From an uncultured bacterium (lineage in GTDB: Bacteria; Cyanobacteriota; Vampirovibrionia; Gastranaerophilales; Gastranaerophilaceae): a stretch of 19,332 nucleotides of DNA. The stretch is from the NCBI GenBank assembly GCA_902782905.1, contig CACZPB010000004.1, positions 1 through 19,332 on the forward strand, read 5' to 3'. Position numbers and translations under genes: made by a program. The notes below the pieces were generated by a model that was not told where the DNA came from, did no database searches, and saw only the letters and a program-made list of their open reading frames with translations. Every line of letters starts with the position of its first letter. Position 1 is the stretch's first letter. Below are positions 1-7,521 of the stretch, piece after piece.

Positions 1-1196
1 AATTTATAAATCAAGCTATAGAAAAAGGGGCTGTTGGTGCTTTTTGCACTGAGACCTCACCCCTAGCCCCTCTCTTAAAAGGCGAGGGGGCGGTATTACA
101 AGAAAAGCCCATTCTCTTAAAAGTCCCAAATGCCCTCACAGCTTATCTTCAGCTTGCTAATTACAGAAGAAATCAAATTAATCCGACAGTTGTTGCTATA
201 ACCGGAAGTTCAGGAAAAACTACTACAAAAGAGCTTGTCTCATCTGTTTTATCAGAAAAATTCAGGACTTTTAAAACTCCTCTCAATCACAATAATGAAA
301 TAGGTTTTTGTCAAACAATATTTGAGATGCCTGATGATACCCAGATTTTAATTCTTGAGATGGGAATGCGCGGTTTAGGTGAAATTGAGCTTCTTTCAAA
401 ATATTCTGAGCCCGATATTACAATAATTTCTAATGTAGGAACTGCGCATATTGGAAGGCTCGGCTCAAGGGAAAATATTGCCAGAGCAAAATGTGAAATT
501 GTAAAATATCAGCGCGGAAAATATTTTATTGCACACGATGATGAATTAATCAAAAAAACCGTAGATTTTAATGGAGAAAAAATATATTATTCTATTTCTG
601 ATGTAGAAATTTTGGAAAAATCCGCAAATTATTCTAAATTTAGATACCTCGAAAATACTTACGAACTCAATGTTGGCGGAGATTATAACATAGAAAACGC
701 TTTAGCTGCAATTAATGCAGGTTTAAGACTTGGTATGGGGGTAAATGAGATACAAATTGGTTTAAAAAAATATCACCCTATCGAAAAACGATGGGAAAGC
801 ATTAATGCAGGCGGGTTTGAAATCATAAATGACAGCTACAATGCTAATCCGGAGTCTATGAGAGTGTTTATTGATACAATTTTTGAACACTACAAAAACT
901 ACACAATAGTCTTAGGAGATATGGGCGAGCTTGGTGAGAGAGAAATTCAATATCACAAAGAGCTTGGAGAATATATAAATTCAAAGAAAAATTTAAATAA
1001 AAACGCACAAATTTTCTCAGTTGGTATTCTTTCCGAAAATATTACAAAAGAAATTACAAATTGTGAAAAAGCCCATTTCAAAACTCTTGAGGAAGCTGCA
1101 GATTTTATTAAACGTAACGCAAATAAAGAAAATATTTTGTTTTTAAAGGCTTCAAGAAGTATGAAATTTGAAAAAATTATAGATTTTTTGAGCTAA
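1..1196 (+). CDS. murF: UDP-MurNAc-tripeptide:D-Ala-D-Ala ligase MurF, 5'-truncated
   Basis: MurF performs the last cytoplasmic step of peptidoglycan precursor synthesis, adding D-Ala-D-Ala to UDP-MurNAc-tripeptide with ATP. The reading frame is open from the window edge (first full codon at 3), so the N-terminus lies outside; an ATG at 327 is internal and is not the start. The Mur ligase P-loop GSSGKTTTKE is encoded at about 202-231, followed by the central-domain segments NHNNEIGF and LEMGMRGLGEI, a TNVGTAHIG-like block (SNVGTAHIGRLGS), and the C-terminal domain with DSYNANPESM and LGDMGELG, all typical of MurF. The C-terminus is complete. The stretch at about 51-95 encodes a Pro/Leu/Gly-rich insert that comes from a palindromic repeat and is reported separately. 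Only ~70 nt separate it from ftsH, which has its own promoter-like sequence. Confidence 0.93.
   Translation, partial: FINQAIEKGAVGAFCTETSPLAPLLKGEGAVLQEKPILLKVPNALTAYLQLANYRRNQINPTVVAITGSSGKTTTKELVSSVLSEKFRTFKTPLNHNNEIGFCQTIFEMPDDTQILILEMGMRGLGEIELLSKYSEPDITIISNVGTAHIGRLGSRENIARAKCEIVKYQRGKYFIAHDDELIKKTVDFNGEKIYYSISDVEILEKSANYSKFRYLENTYELNVGGDYNIENALAAINAGLRLGMGVNEIQIGLKKYHPIEKRWESINAGGFEIINDSYNANPESMRVFIDTIFEHYKNYTIVLGDMGELGEREIQYHKELGEYINSKKNLNKNAQIFSVGILSENITKEITNCEKAHFKTLEEAADFIKRNANKENILFLKASRSMKFEKIIDFLS
51..95. repeat. G/C-rich palindromic repeat carried in frame inside murF
   Basis: In an AT-rich gene, this stretch reads ACCTCACCCCTAGCCCC, then a short A/T loop, then GCGAGGGGGC. GCCCCTC (66-72) pairs with GAGGGG(G)C (84-91) around an 11-nt loop. 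Composition differs sharply from the flanks, and the sequence resembles the dispersed CCTCACCCCTAGCCCCTCTC-type palindromic repeats found between genes in many bacteria. It is translated in frame as TSPLAPLLKGEGA in the N-terminal domain of MurF, before the P-loop. Membership of a genome-wide family is an inference from one copy. Confidence 0.6.
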
Positions 1197-1214
1197 TTAA
1201 CTGATAAACCAGTT

Positions 1215-1250
1215 TTGCTAATTCAATATTTTTGGTATAATTAAACCAAA
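1215..1250 (+). promoter_or_regulatory. Extended -10 promoter for ftsH within a small palindrome
   Basis: A perfect TATAAT lies at 1236-1241, preceded by TGG, giving an extended -10 (TGnTATAAT). A poor -35 (TTGCTA, 1215-1220) lies 15 nt upstream. The -10 sits inside an inverted repeat, TTTGGT (1231-1236) and ACCAAA (1245-1250), which could be an operator. The predicted transcript start is about 20 nt before the ftsH start codon. A weak AACTG/CAGTT hairpin just before it (1199-1214) may end murF transcripts. Confidence 0.55.
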
Positions 1251-1266
1251 ATAAAGAGGGAGAATT

Positions 1267-3132
1267 ATGAACAAAAATCAATCAGTCGGAATGTACGTGA
1301 TTTTAGGCATTATGGTTTTGGCATTTATCTCAATGCTTTTTACCGGTCCAACTTCAAGTACTGAGGAACTTTCTTATACAAACTTTATACAAAAAGTTGA
1401 CAGCGGTGAAATAAAAAGTGTTGAATTGGGAAAAGACATTCTTATTGCACTTCCAATAAAGCAGCCTGAAGCTGATAAAACGGTTAATAATCCTATGTTT
1501 GGAGAAGTAAAGGCGCCAAAAATTCAATATAAGGTTGTTCTTCCGGAAAATTCAGATGTGCTTAACAAGCTTGAAGATAAGGGAATTGAAGTTAGTGCAA
1601 AAAAATCTGATTCAGGTTCGGCATTTGGTTTAGGTTCATCTTTTATAACAATACTGCTTGTTTTAGGATTTTTCTTACTAATTATAAAATCTATTCAAGC
1701 AGGTGGTGCTCAGGCTATGTCATTTGGCAAGAGCAGAGCAAAGATGCTCATGGATAGCAAGGTTAAAACAACATTTGATGATGTTGCAGGTATTGATGAA
1801 GAAAGAAAAGAGCTTGAAGAAATTGTCGATTTCCTAAAACATAGTGATAAATATGTTAAACTCGGAGCGAAAATACCCAAAGGTGTACTCCTTGTAGGTG
1901 CTCCCGGTACAGGTAAAACACTTATGGCAAAGGCAGTTGCAGGCGAGGCCGGAGTACCGTTTTTCTCCATAAGCGGTTCTGATTTTGTGGAAATGTTTGT
2001 TGGTGTTGGTGCATCGCGTGTTCGAGATCTTTTTGAACAAGCAAAGAAACACCAGCCTTGTATTGTGTTTATAGATGAAATTGATGCAGTTGGTCGTCAA
2101 AGAGGAGCCGGTCTTGGCGGTGGTCATGATGAGAGAGAACAAACTCTTAACCAATTGCTTGTTGAAATGGATGGGTTTGATGAAAATACAAATATTATAA
2201 TTTTGGCAGCAACAAACAGACCTGACATTTTGGATAATGCACTTTTGCGTCCGGGAAGATTTGACAGACAAATAGTTATTAATAAACCTGATGTTTTAGG
2301 AAGAGAACAGATATTGAATGTTCACGCTAAAAACAAGCCCCTGTCAAAAGATGTGGATTTAAAAACTCTAGCAAAACGTACCCCTGGATTTACGGGTGCT
2401 GATTTGTCAAATCTTTTGAATGAAGCAGCTTTGTTGGCAGCAAGACATGATAAATCAGAAATAGAGATGCCGGATTTAGAGGAAGCTATAGATAAGGTTA
2501 TGGCAGGTCCCGAAAAAAAGAGCAGAATTATATCAGAAGAAGAAAAAGAAAATACAGCTTATCACGAAGTCGGACATGCACTGCTCGCTAAGCTATTAAA
2601 AAATTCTGATCCTTTGCACAAAGTTTCTATTATTCCCAGAGGTATGGCTTTGGGTATAACACTCACTTTGCCTGAAAAAGATCATTTAACAATGAGAAAA
2701 AATCAGTTATTAGACAGAATAACCATGATTTTGGGCGGTCGTGTTGCCGAAGAACTTATATATGGCAAGGATAACATTACTACCGGTGCATCAAACGATT
2801 TAGAAAAAGTTTCAGCTCTTGCCAGAAGTATGGTTACAACATACGGTATGAGTGAAAAAATGGGCAACATGGCTTACGGAAAAGATCAGGAGCATGTGTT
2901 TATGGGCAGAAACTTTGGTAATACCAGAGATTTTTCGGAAGAAATAGCGGCTGATATAGATAAAGAAGTTAAGAAAATAATTGATGCACAGTATGAATAT
3001 GCAAAAAATTTGTTAAATGATAACCGAGACATGCTTGAGTTTATTGCTAAACAACTTCTTGAAAAAGAAACTCTGGATGAAAAGGAGTTTGAAGAATTAA
3101 TGAATGAAGTCAAAGCAAAAAGGGGAGGATAG
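1267..3132 (+). CDS. ftsH: ATP-dependent zinc metalloprotease FtsH
   Basis: FtsH is the membrane-bound AAA+ protease that degrades misfolded membrane proteins and short-lived regulators. The 621-aa product has the standard layout: TM1 at about residues 9-27, a ~100-residue periplasmic domain, TM2 at about 125-144, then the cytoplasmic AAA module with Walker A GAPGTGKT (211-218), Walker B FIDEID (268-273) and the second region of homology ending in LLRPGRFDR. The zinc-protease motif HEVGH is at 433-437, and the downstream NDLEKVSALARSM segment carries the third ligand region. The length is normal and no key residue is missing. The start is set by GAGGGAG seven nt upstream. The stop codon lies four nt before the next gene, so the two are probably co-transcribed. 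Confidence 0.98.
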   Translation: MNKNQSVGMYVILGIMVLAFISMLFTGPTSSTEELSYTNFIQKVDSGEIKSVELGKDILIALPIKQPEADKTVNNPMFGEVKAPKIQYKVVLPENSDVLNKLEDKGIEVSAKKSDSGSAFGLGSSFITILLVLGFFLLIIKSIQAGGAQAMSFGKSRAKMLMDSKVKTTFDDVAGIDEERKELEEIVDFLKHSDKYVKLGAKIPKGVLLVGAPGTGKTLMAKAVAGEAGVPFFSISGSDFVEMFVGVGASRVRDLFEQAKKHQPCIVFIDEIDAVGRQRGAGLGGGHDEREQTLNQLLVEMDGFDENTNIIILAATNRPDILDNALLRPGRFDRQIVINKPDVLGREQILNVHAKNKPLSKDVDLKTLAKRTPGFTGADLSNLLNEAALLAARHDKSEIEMPDLEEAIDKVMAGPEKKSRIISEEEKENTAYHEVGHALLAKLLKNSDPLHKVSIIPRGMALGITLTLPEKDHLTMRKNQLLDRITMILGGRVAEELIYGKDNITTGASNDLEKVSALARSMVTTYGMSEKMGNMAYGKDQEHVFMGRNFGNTRDFSEEIAADIDKEVKKIIDAQYEYAKNLLNDNRDMLEFIAKQLLEKETLDEKEFEELMNEVKAKRGG

Positions 3133-3135
3133 AAA

Positions 3136-3615
3136 ATGGATAAAGATGAATTGATTTTCAATGAATATAAGCAATATTGCGAACAAAAAGAAAACTTTAT
3201 TGACAGAAATTTTAAAACTAACAAATTTTATATGGTAGCAGTAATTGCGTTGATTTTCGCTTTGATTTTTACCGGAAATGTTGTTTTCTTACATAGAATT
3301 TCAGCAACTCTGATTTTTGCGATATTTGGCGTTGCGGCTGCGTCTCTGTGGTGGATGAACGTTGATTCGTATAATACCTTGATTAAGGTTAAATATGCAA
3401 ACGTAATAGAAAAAATTGAGGAACAACTTCCTGTAAAACCATTCACGGAAGAATATAAAGGAATAGAAGATTTTAGAAAAAATAAAGTATTTATGTTTTC
3501 TGATATGCAAAAATTCATTGCAGCATTTGCGGCACTGTTTTTCTTTGCGGTATGTATAAGCGAGCTTACTCCGCTATTTGTCTCGGTTTATGAAAAGATT
3601 AGAGGAATTGTTTAG
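3136..3615 (+). CDS. Small membrane protein, RipA-like, with three predicted spans
   Basis: The 159-aa protein has a charged N-terminal ~30 residues, two close hydrophobic segments (about 31-52 and 55-74), a cytoplasmic-looking stretch with YNTLIKVKYANVIEKIEEQLP followed by KPFTEEYK, and a third hydrophobic segment (about 128-152). The order of two adjacent spans, then a YxxLnxxKxxVIexiEexLPxxPFxxE-like stretch, then a final span recalls the RipA-type octameric membrane protein family. I make that link from motif memory only. The GGGGAGG ribosome site lies inside the 3' end of ftsH, so translation is likely coupled. The next gene begins two nt after its stop. Function is unknown; the position suggests membrane maintenance. 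Confidence 0.85.
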   Translation: MDKDELIFNEYKQYCEQKENFIDRNFKTNKFYMVAVIALIFALIFTGNVVFLHRISATLIFAIFGVAAASLWWMNVDSYNTLIKVKYANVIEKIEEQLPVKPFTEEYKGIEDFRKNKVFMFSDMQKFIAAFAALFFFAVCISELTPLFVSVYEKIRGIV

Positions 3616-3617
3616 GT

Positions 3618-4238
3618 ATGAAAAATCAGGAATCGGGAATAGCTTTAAATTGGAATTATGTGATATGTTCAATTGTAGTATTGGCATTATTGACATTGCT
3701 TGTGTTATATATGCCAAACATGAGAGCAGTTGACGAAAATATATTGCATTCAATAAGGCTTGCGCTTTCGCCATATCCTTCCTATATTCCGGTTTTTATA
3801 AGTGAATTCGGACTTGCCAATCACATGTTTTGGCCGCAACTCACAGCAGTTTGCGTTCTTGTATCACACAAGCACTATATGAAATCGGCACTTCTAGTTG
3901 GTGCTGTTTGGTTGACATATTTCTTAAAAGGAGTTCTCAAGGATTTTGTTTGCAGACCAAGACCGGAAAATGTATGTTCCGGCTTTAGCTTTCCGTCAGG
4001 TCATAGCTCAGTTACAATGTGTTTTTACGGAATTTTAATTTATTTGGTTTTGCGTTATGTACACGAAAGTTTCTGGAGATATTTCCTTGTAACTTTGTTT
4101 AGTGTTTGGATTTTTTTGGTTGGGCTTTCAAGAATGTGGCTTGGAGCTCACTTCCTCTCAGATGTTATAGCCGGAATGTTTTTGGGCTTTTTGGTTGTAA
4201 ATCTCTATATCATTATTACAAAATCTATTTCAAGATAA
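3618..4238 (+). CDS. PAP2-family membrane phosphatase
   Basis: This 206-aa polytopic membrane protein has the full PAP2 (phosphatidic acid phosphatase type 2 / undecaprenyl-pyrophosphatase PgpB-like) signature: KDFVCRPRP (108-116), PSGH (126-129) and SRMWLGAHFLSD (171-182), which supply the catalytic Lys/Arg, His and Arg/His/Asp residues. About five to six hydrophobic segments are visible. Likely substrates are lipid phosphates such as undecaprenyl pyrophosphate or phosphatidylglycerol phosphate, but sequence alone cannot decide. It starts two nt after the preceding stop with only a weak ribosome site, so coupling is likely, and its stop is one nt before the phospholipase D-like gene. Confidence 0.93.
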   Translation: MKNQESGIALNWNYVICSIVVLALLTLLVLYMPNMRAVDENILHSIRLALSPYPSYIPVFISEFGLANHMFWPQLTAVCVLVSHKHYMKSALLVGAVWLTYFLKGVLKDFVCRPRPENVCSGFSFPSGHSSVTMCFYGILIYLVLRYVHESFWRYFLVTLFSVWIFLVGLSRMWLGAHFLSDVIAGMFLGFLVVNLYIIITKSISR

Positions 4239-4239
4239 T

Positions 4240-5943
4240 ATGAATTTGAACAAGAAAATTTGTATAATATTTTTGATTGTGGCATTTTGCGTGTTTGCAG
4301 TTATATCTCTATTCAGATATAACATAGGCGGTTGTGTTGCAAACGTAATTATTTCACCCGTAGAGATTTCTCTCAGCAGCGGAAAAAACTTTAAATTAAA
4401 TGGTTATGAAACATTTGACTCTGATTATACAGAACATAATTCAGAACTCTCACAAAAGCTTGAAATAACCGAAGATGAAGCTTTTGTTTTAGGCAATCTG
4501 GGGAAATATTGGACAAAAAATATTTTACAAAACCGAGAAATAAAAATTTTGCAAAATGATTTAATATATTACAAATTCAGTTATGCAAAAAAGTTTGAAA
4601 ATTCAGCTTTTTGTTTCAAAAACGATAAGCCTCAAAACCGTATTGCGTTTGAAAAACAATTAAATTCGATAAGAAAGGGCAAGTTTGTGATTTTGGATTT
4701 GGATAGTGATAAATTTTATCCAATTTCAAAAGAAAACAGGTACAAGGTCAAAAACTTTGTTATAGTAAGAAAAAGTCATGTAAAATTTTCTCAGCCTGCG
4801 GCAAAATTCATTAAAAATATCGATTTTGGTAAAAATATTATAAAACCTAATATGTCGATAGATTTAGGCAGTATCAAAATAATACTATCTGATTCATCTT
4901 CAAAATTGATTCCGGACAGAAATTGTTCTTCAAATGTTTGTAAAGAGATTTTATCCAATATAAATAAATCAATGACAACAATAGATATGGCAATATACGG
5001 TTATTCTTCGACTCCGGCAATTGAAAAAGCTTTAAAATCTGCGCAAAACAGAGGTGTAAACATTAGAGCCGTATATGATAGAGATTCTAAGGGTAAAAAT
5101 ATCTATCCTGATACTGATATTTTTGTAAAACTTGTTTCTAACAGTGTAAGCGATATTTCATCGAAAGAAGCCGGAAACACTATGCATAACAAATTTTATG
5201 TTTTTGACGGAAAAACGGTTATAACTGGTTCTGCCAATCTTTCACACACGGATATGTCCGGATATAATACGAATGCAATTCTGGTAATAAATTCTAAAGA
5301 AGCAGCGAGGATTTATACAAATGAATTTAACCAAATGTATGGAGGTAAGTTCCACAATTCAAAAATTTCTGTGCCGAACAAACGGTTTGAAAATTGTGCA
5401 GTCTATTTTTCACCACAGGATAAAGCTGTCACTAACGTGGTTTTACCTATTATAAAGGGAGCAAAAAGTTATATTTACATTCCTTCATTTGTTATAACAG
5501 AAAAAAGAGTGACAAAAGAGCTTATAAATGCCAAAAACCGTGGTGTTGAAGTTAAAATTATACTTGATGCACTAAATGCGTCAAATACTCATTCAAAAAT
5601 TAAGGAGCTGAGAGCTGCGGGTATTTCTGTAAAAGCAGAAAATTGGGCAGGGAAAATGCACTCAAAATCAATCATAGTTGATGATGAATATGTAGTAATA
5701 GGTTCAATGAACTTATCAAACAGCGGAGAGAATAAAAATGATGAGAATATGATAGTATTAAAGAATTCTCAAGCTGCAAGGTTCTATAAAACATTTTTCT
5801 TATATGAGTGGGACAGAATTCCTGAAAAATGGTTAAAACATACACCAAGGGCAGAGGGATGGGATTCTATTGGTTCTTGTACGGATGGAATTGACAATAA
5901 TTATGATGGGTTGACTGATAAAGAAGACCCTGCATGTAAATAA
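4240..5943 (+). CDS. Membrane-anchored phospholipase D-like protein with a C-terminal Asp/Asn-rich motif
   Basis: The 567-aa product starts with a signal anchor (hydrophobic residues about 8-25), followed by a ~190-residue region I do not recognise, then two phospholipase D domains. Each has an HxKxxxxD motif: MHNKFYVFDG (H316, K318, D323) followed by GSANLS, and MHSKSIIVDD (H474, K476, D481) followed by GSMNLSNSGENKNDEN. Two HKD motifs make it a complete PLD active site acting on phosphodiesters (phospholipid, cardiolipin-type or nuclease substrates), probably outside the cytoplasmic membrane. The last ~25 residues, CTDGIDNNYDGLTDKEDPAC, form a Cys-bracketed Asp/Asn/Gly motif like the putative metal-binding motif seen at the ends of exported proteins. 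Start follows the previous stop by one nt with no clear ribosome site, implying coupling. Pairing with a PAP2 enzyme suggests lipid head-group turnover. Confidence 0.92.
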   Translation: MNLNKKICIIFLIVAFCVFAVISLFRYNIGGCVANVIISPVEISLSSGKNFKLNGYETFDSDYTEHNSELSQKLEITEDEAFVLGNLGKYWTKNILQNREIKILQNDLIYYKFSYAKKFENSAFCFKNDKPQNRIAFEKQLNSIRKGKFVILDLDSDKFYPISKENRYKVKNFVIVRKSHVKFSQPAAKFIKNIDFGKNIIKPNMSIDLGSIKIILSDSSSKLIPDRNCSSNVCKEILSNINKSMTTIDMAIYGYSSTPAIEKALKSAQNRGVNIRAVYDRDSKGKNIYPDTDIFVKLVSNSVSDISSKEAGNTMHNKFYVFDGKTVITGSANLSHTDMSGYNTNAILVINSKEAARIYTNEFNQMYGGKFHNSKISVPNKRFENCAVYFSPQDKAVTNVVLPIIKGAKSYIYIPSFVITEKRVTKELINAKNRGVEVKIILDALNASNTHSKIKELRAAGISVKAENWAGKMHSKSIIVDDEYVVIGSMNLSNSGENKNDENMIVLKNSQAARFYKTFFLYEWDRIPEKWLKHTPRAEGWDSIGSCTDGIDNNYDGLTDKEDPACK

Positions 5944-5957
5944 ATTTTTTGAAAAGG

Positions 5958-6046
5958 CATGTAAATTCATGTAAATTTTGACCTGCCAAAACTTTACATT
6001 TGAATTTCTTTTCAATAGTATGTTAGTATAGTGATATTAGTATAGA
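5958..6046 (+). promoter_or_regulatory. ftsZ upstream region: repeats, palindrome and weak promoter
   Basis: The 127-nt gap before ftsZ holds CATGTAAATT twice in a row (5959-5978). The second copy forms an inverted repeat: ATGTAAATTTTG (5969-5980), a 6-nt loop, and CAAAACTTTACAT (5987-5999) with a one-nt bulge. TTTACA (5993-5998) followed after 17 nt by TAGTAT (6016-6021) is a possible promoter, and TTAGTATA is repeated further down. The palindrome could be an operator overlapping the -35 or a weak terminator of the phospholipase D gene. The sequence does not decide between them. Confidence 0.4.
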
Positions 6047-6070
6047 AAAAGTAAAAAAAGAGGAATAATC

Positions 6071-7261
6071 GTGGACAATTTAGGACCTGATATTTTTGGA
6101 AGAAAAGATGCTGAGACATCAAGCTATCAAACAACAAGCATTCAATCATCAGATAATTATACTCAACCTGCACCAAGCGGTGCAAACCCTGCTAAAATCA
6201 AAGTTATCGGTGTTGGCGGCGGCGGTGGAAATGCTGTTAACCGAATGATTAAAAACGGTCTTACAGGCGTTGAATTCTGGTTGATGAACACAGATTTACA
6301 GATTTTAAACACTTCAACTTGCAAAAACAGAATACAATTGGGTGCTAAATTAACAAACGGTCTTGGTGCAGGCGGTGAGCCTCAAGTTGGTGAAAAGGCT
6401 GCTGAAGAAGCACAACAAGAGATTACTGCAGCTATTGAAGGCGCAGATATGGTATTCGTAACAGCAGGTATGGGCGGTGGAACAGGTACTGGTGCTGCTC
6501 CTATAGTTGCTAAGATTGCTAAGGATTTGGGTATTCTTACAATTGGCGTTGTTACAAAGCCGTTCTCTTTTGAAGGTAAGAGAAGACAAAATCAAGCATT
6601 ACAAGGTTTGGAAAAACTTAGAGAATCTGTTGACGCTCTTATTGTTATTCCTAACGATAAACTTCTTGATGTTGTTGACAGACGCGTTTCTCTTCAAGAA
6701 TCATTCATCGTTGTTGATGAAGTTCTTTTAAGAGGTGTTCAAGGTATATCAGATATCATCACAATCCCGGGACTTATCAACGTAGACTTTGCAGACGTTA
6801 AATCTGTAATGGCTGCATCCGGTTCAGCTCTTATGGGTATTGGCCGCGGTACAGGCGAAGGCAGAGCTATTGAAGCTGCTAAAATTGCTATCAATTCACA
6901 ACTACTTGAAACTTCAATCAATGGTGCTTCAGGTGTTATTGTTAATATTACAGGCGGTCCTGATATGACACTTCACGAAGTTACTGATGCTACAAATATT
7001 ATCAATGATGCAGTTTTAGATGATGCAAGAGTTATTATTGGTGCTGTAGTTGATGATAATATTCAAGGTGAAATTCAAATTACTGTAATTGCAACAGGAT
7101 TTGAACTCAAATCACAAATGCCTATTGAACAAAAGGTAGAAAATCGTTCAATTAGTGCAGCAGAGTTCTTCTCAGGTGCATTTAACAATACTCAACAACC
7201 AAAAGCTCCTACAATGTCAGATTTTTCAGAAATTCAAATACCTGACTTTTTGAGAAAATAG
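6071..7261 (+). CDS. ftsZ: Cell division protein FtsZ
   Basis: FtsZ is the tubulin-like GTPase that forms the division ring. This 396-aa protein starts at GTG (ribosome site AAAGAGGAA eight nt upstream). A ~40-residue Ser/Thr/Gln-rich N-terminal extension precedes the core, which begins KVIGVGGGGGNAVNRM (from residue 44). The GTP-binding tubulin signature GGGTGTGAAP begins at residue 135, followed by the T5-T7 blocks (LLDVVDRRVS, INVDFADVKSVM). A short linker of about 45 residues leads to the C-terminal peptide IQIPDFLRK, which docks to FtsA/SepF/ZipA-type partners. It is monocistronic: a repeat-bearing leader stands before it and a strong terminator after it. Synonymous codons look more regular than in its neighbours, as expected for a highly expressed gene. 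Confidence 0.98.
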   Translation: MDNLGPDIFGRKDAETSSYQTTSIQSSDNYTQPAPSGANPAKIKVIGVGGGGGNAVNRMIKNGLTGVEFWLMNTDLQILNTSTCKNRIQLGAKLTNGLGAGGEPQVGEKAAEEAQQEITAAIEGADMVFVTAGMGGGTGTGAAPIVAKIAKDLGILTIGVVTKPFSFEGKRRQNQALQGLEKLRESVDALIVIPNDKLLDVVDRRVSLQESFIVVDEVLLRGVQGISDIITIPGLINVDFADVKSVMAASGSALMGIGRGTGEGRAIEAAKIAINSQLLETSINGASGVIVNITGGPDMTLHEVTDATNIINDAVLDDARVIIGAVVDDNIQGEIQITVIATGFELKSQMPIEQKVENRSISAAEFFSGAFNNTQQPKAPTMSDFSEIQIPDFLRK

Positions 7262-7283
7262 GTTGAACAAAACAGAATACAAA

Positions 7284-7321
7284 CAAAAGAGCTGCAAGCA
7301 ATGCAGCTCTTTTGTTTTGTT
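7284..7321 (+). terminator. Intrinsic terminator of ftsZ
   Basis: A perfect 13-bp stem, CAAAAGAGCTGCA (7284-7296) with TGCAGCTCTTTTG (7302-7314), closes a 5-nt loop and is followed by TTTTGTT. It starts 23 nt after the ftsZ stop. The A-rich left side might also stop minus-strand transcripts, but no minus-strand gene ends here. Confidence 0.9.
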
Positions 7322-7326
7322 AAAAA

Positions 7327-7402
7327 TACAATATGTTAACAAAACTTAATATTGTAACAAAAAACAAAAAATCTTTACAAAAATCTGAAACTCAGTGATA
7401 AT
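7327..7402 (+). promoter_or_regulatory. Promoter and inverted repeat upstream of the duplicated EF-hand-like gene
   Basis: TTTACA (7374-7379) and GATAAT (7397-7402) are separated by exactly 17 nt and form a good sigma-70-type promoter with a predicted start at about 7409. Upstream lies an 8-bp inverted repeat, TACAATAT (7327-7334) and ATATTGTA (7349-7356) with a 14-nt spacer, a plausible regulator site. The predicted start falls on the AATAG microsatellite. Confidence 0.55.
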
Positions 7403-7406
7403 GCCT

Positions 7407-7436
7407 AATAGAATAGAATAGAATAGAATAGAATAG
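7407..7436 (+). repeat. Pentanucleotide microsatellite (AATAG)6
   Basis: Six perfect tandem copies of AATAG at 7407-7436, followed by AGAA. The tract begins at the predicted transcription start of the downstream gene and lies wholly in its 5' leader, 86 nt before the start codon. Such arrays change copy number by slipped-strand mispairing. Confidence 0.95.
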
Positions 7437-7451
7437 AGAAATTATATCTTT

Positions 7452-7515
7452 TACTCCTAAAGTTTTTTAAAAACCTGCCGTAAAACATATAAAACAACGT
7501 TATTTAAAAGGAGTA
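7452..7515 (+). promoter_or_regulatory. Leader with an anti-Shine-Dalgarno pairing
   Basis: TACTCCT (7452-7458) is the exact complement of AGGAGTA (7509-7515), the ribosome-binding site of the gene starting at 7522. Pairing over a ~50-nt A/T-rich loop could hide the ribosome site. The pairing is seen directly; regulation by it is inferred. Confidence 0.35.
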
Positions 7516-7521
7516 TATTTT

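Noticed and set aside
1834..2271. Long minus-strand open frame within ftsH
   Set aside because: It lies entirely antisense to the conserved AAA domain of ftsH and its translation is Cys/Asn-rich with no domain; it is a shadow of codon use.
7407..7436. AATAG array as a CRISPR or iteron origin
   Set aside because: Units are contiguous pentamers without spacers and no replication or Cas gene is near.
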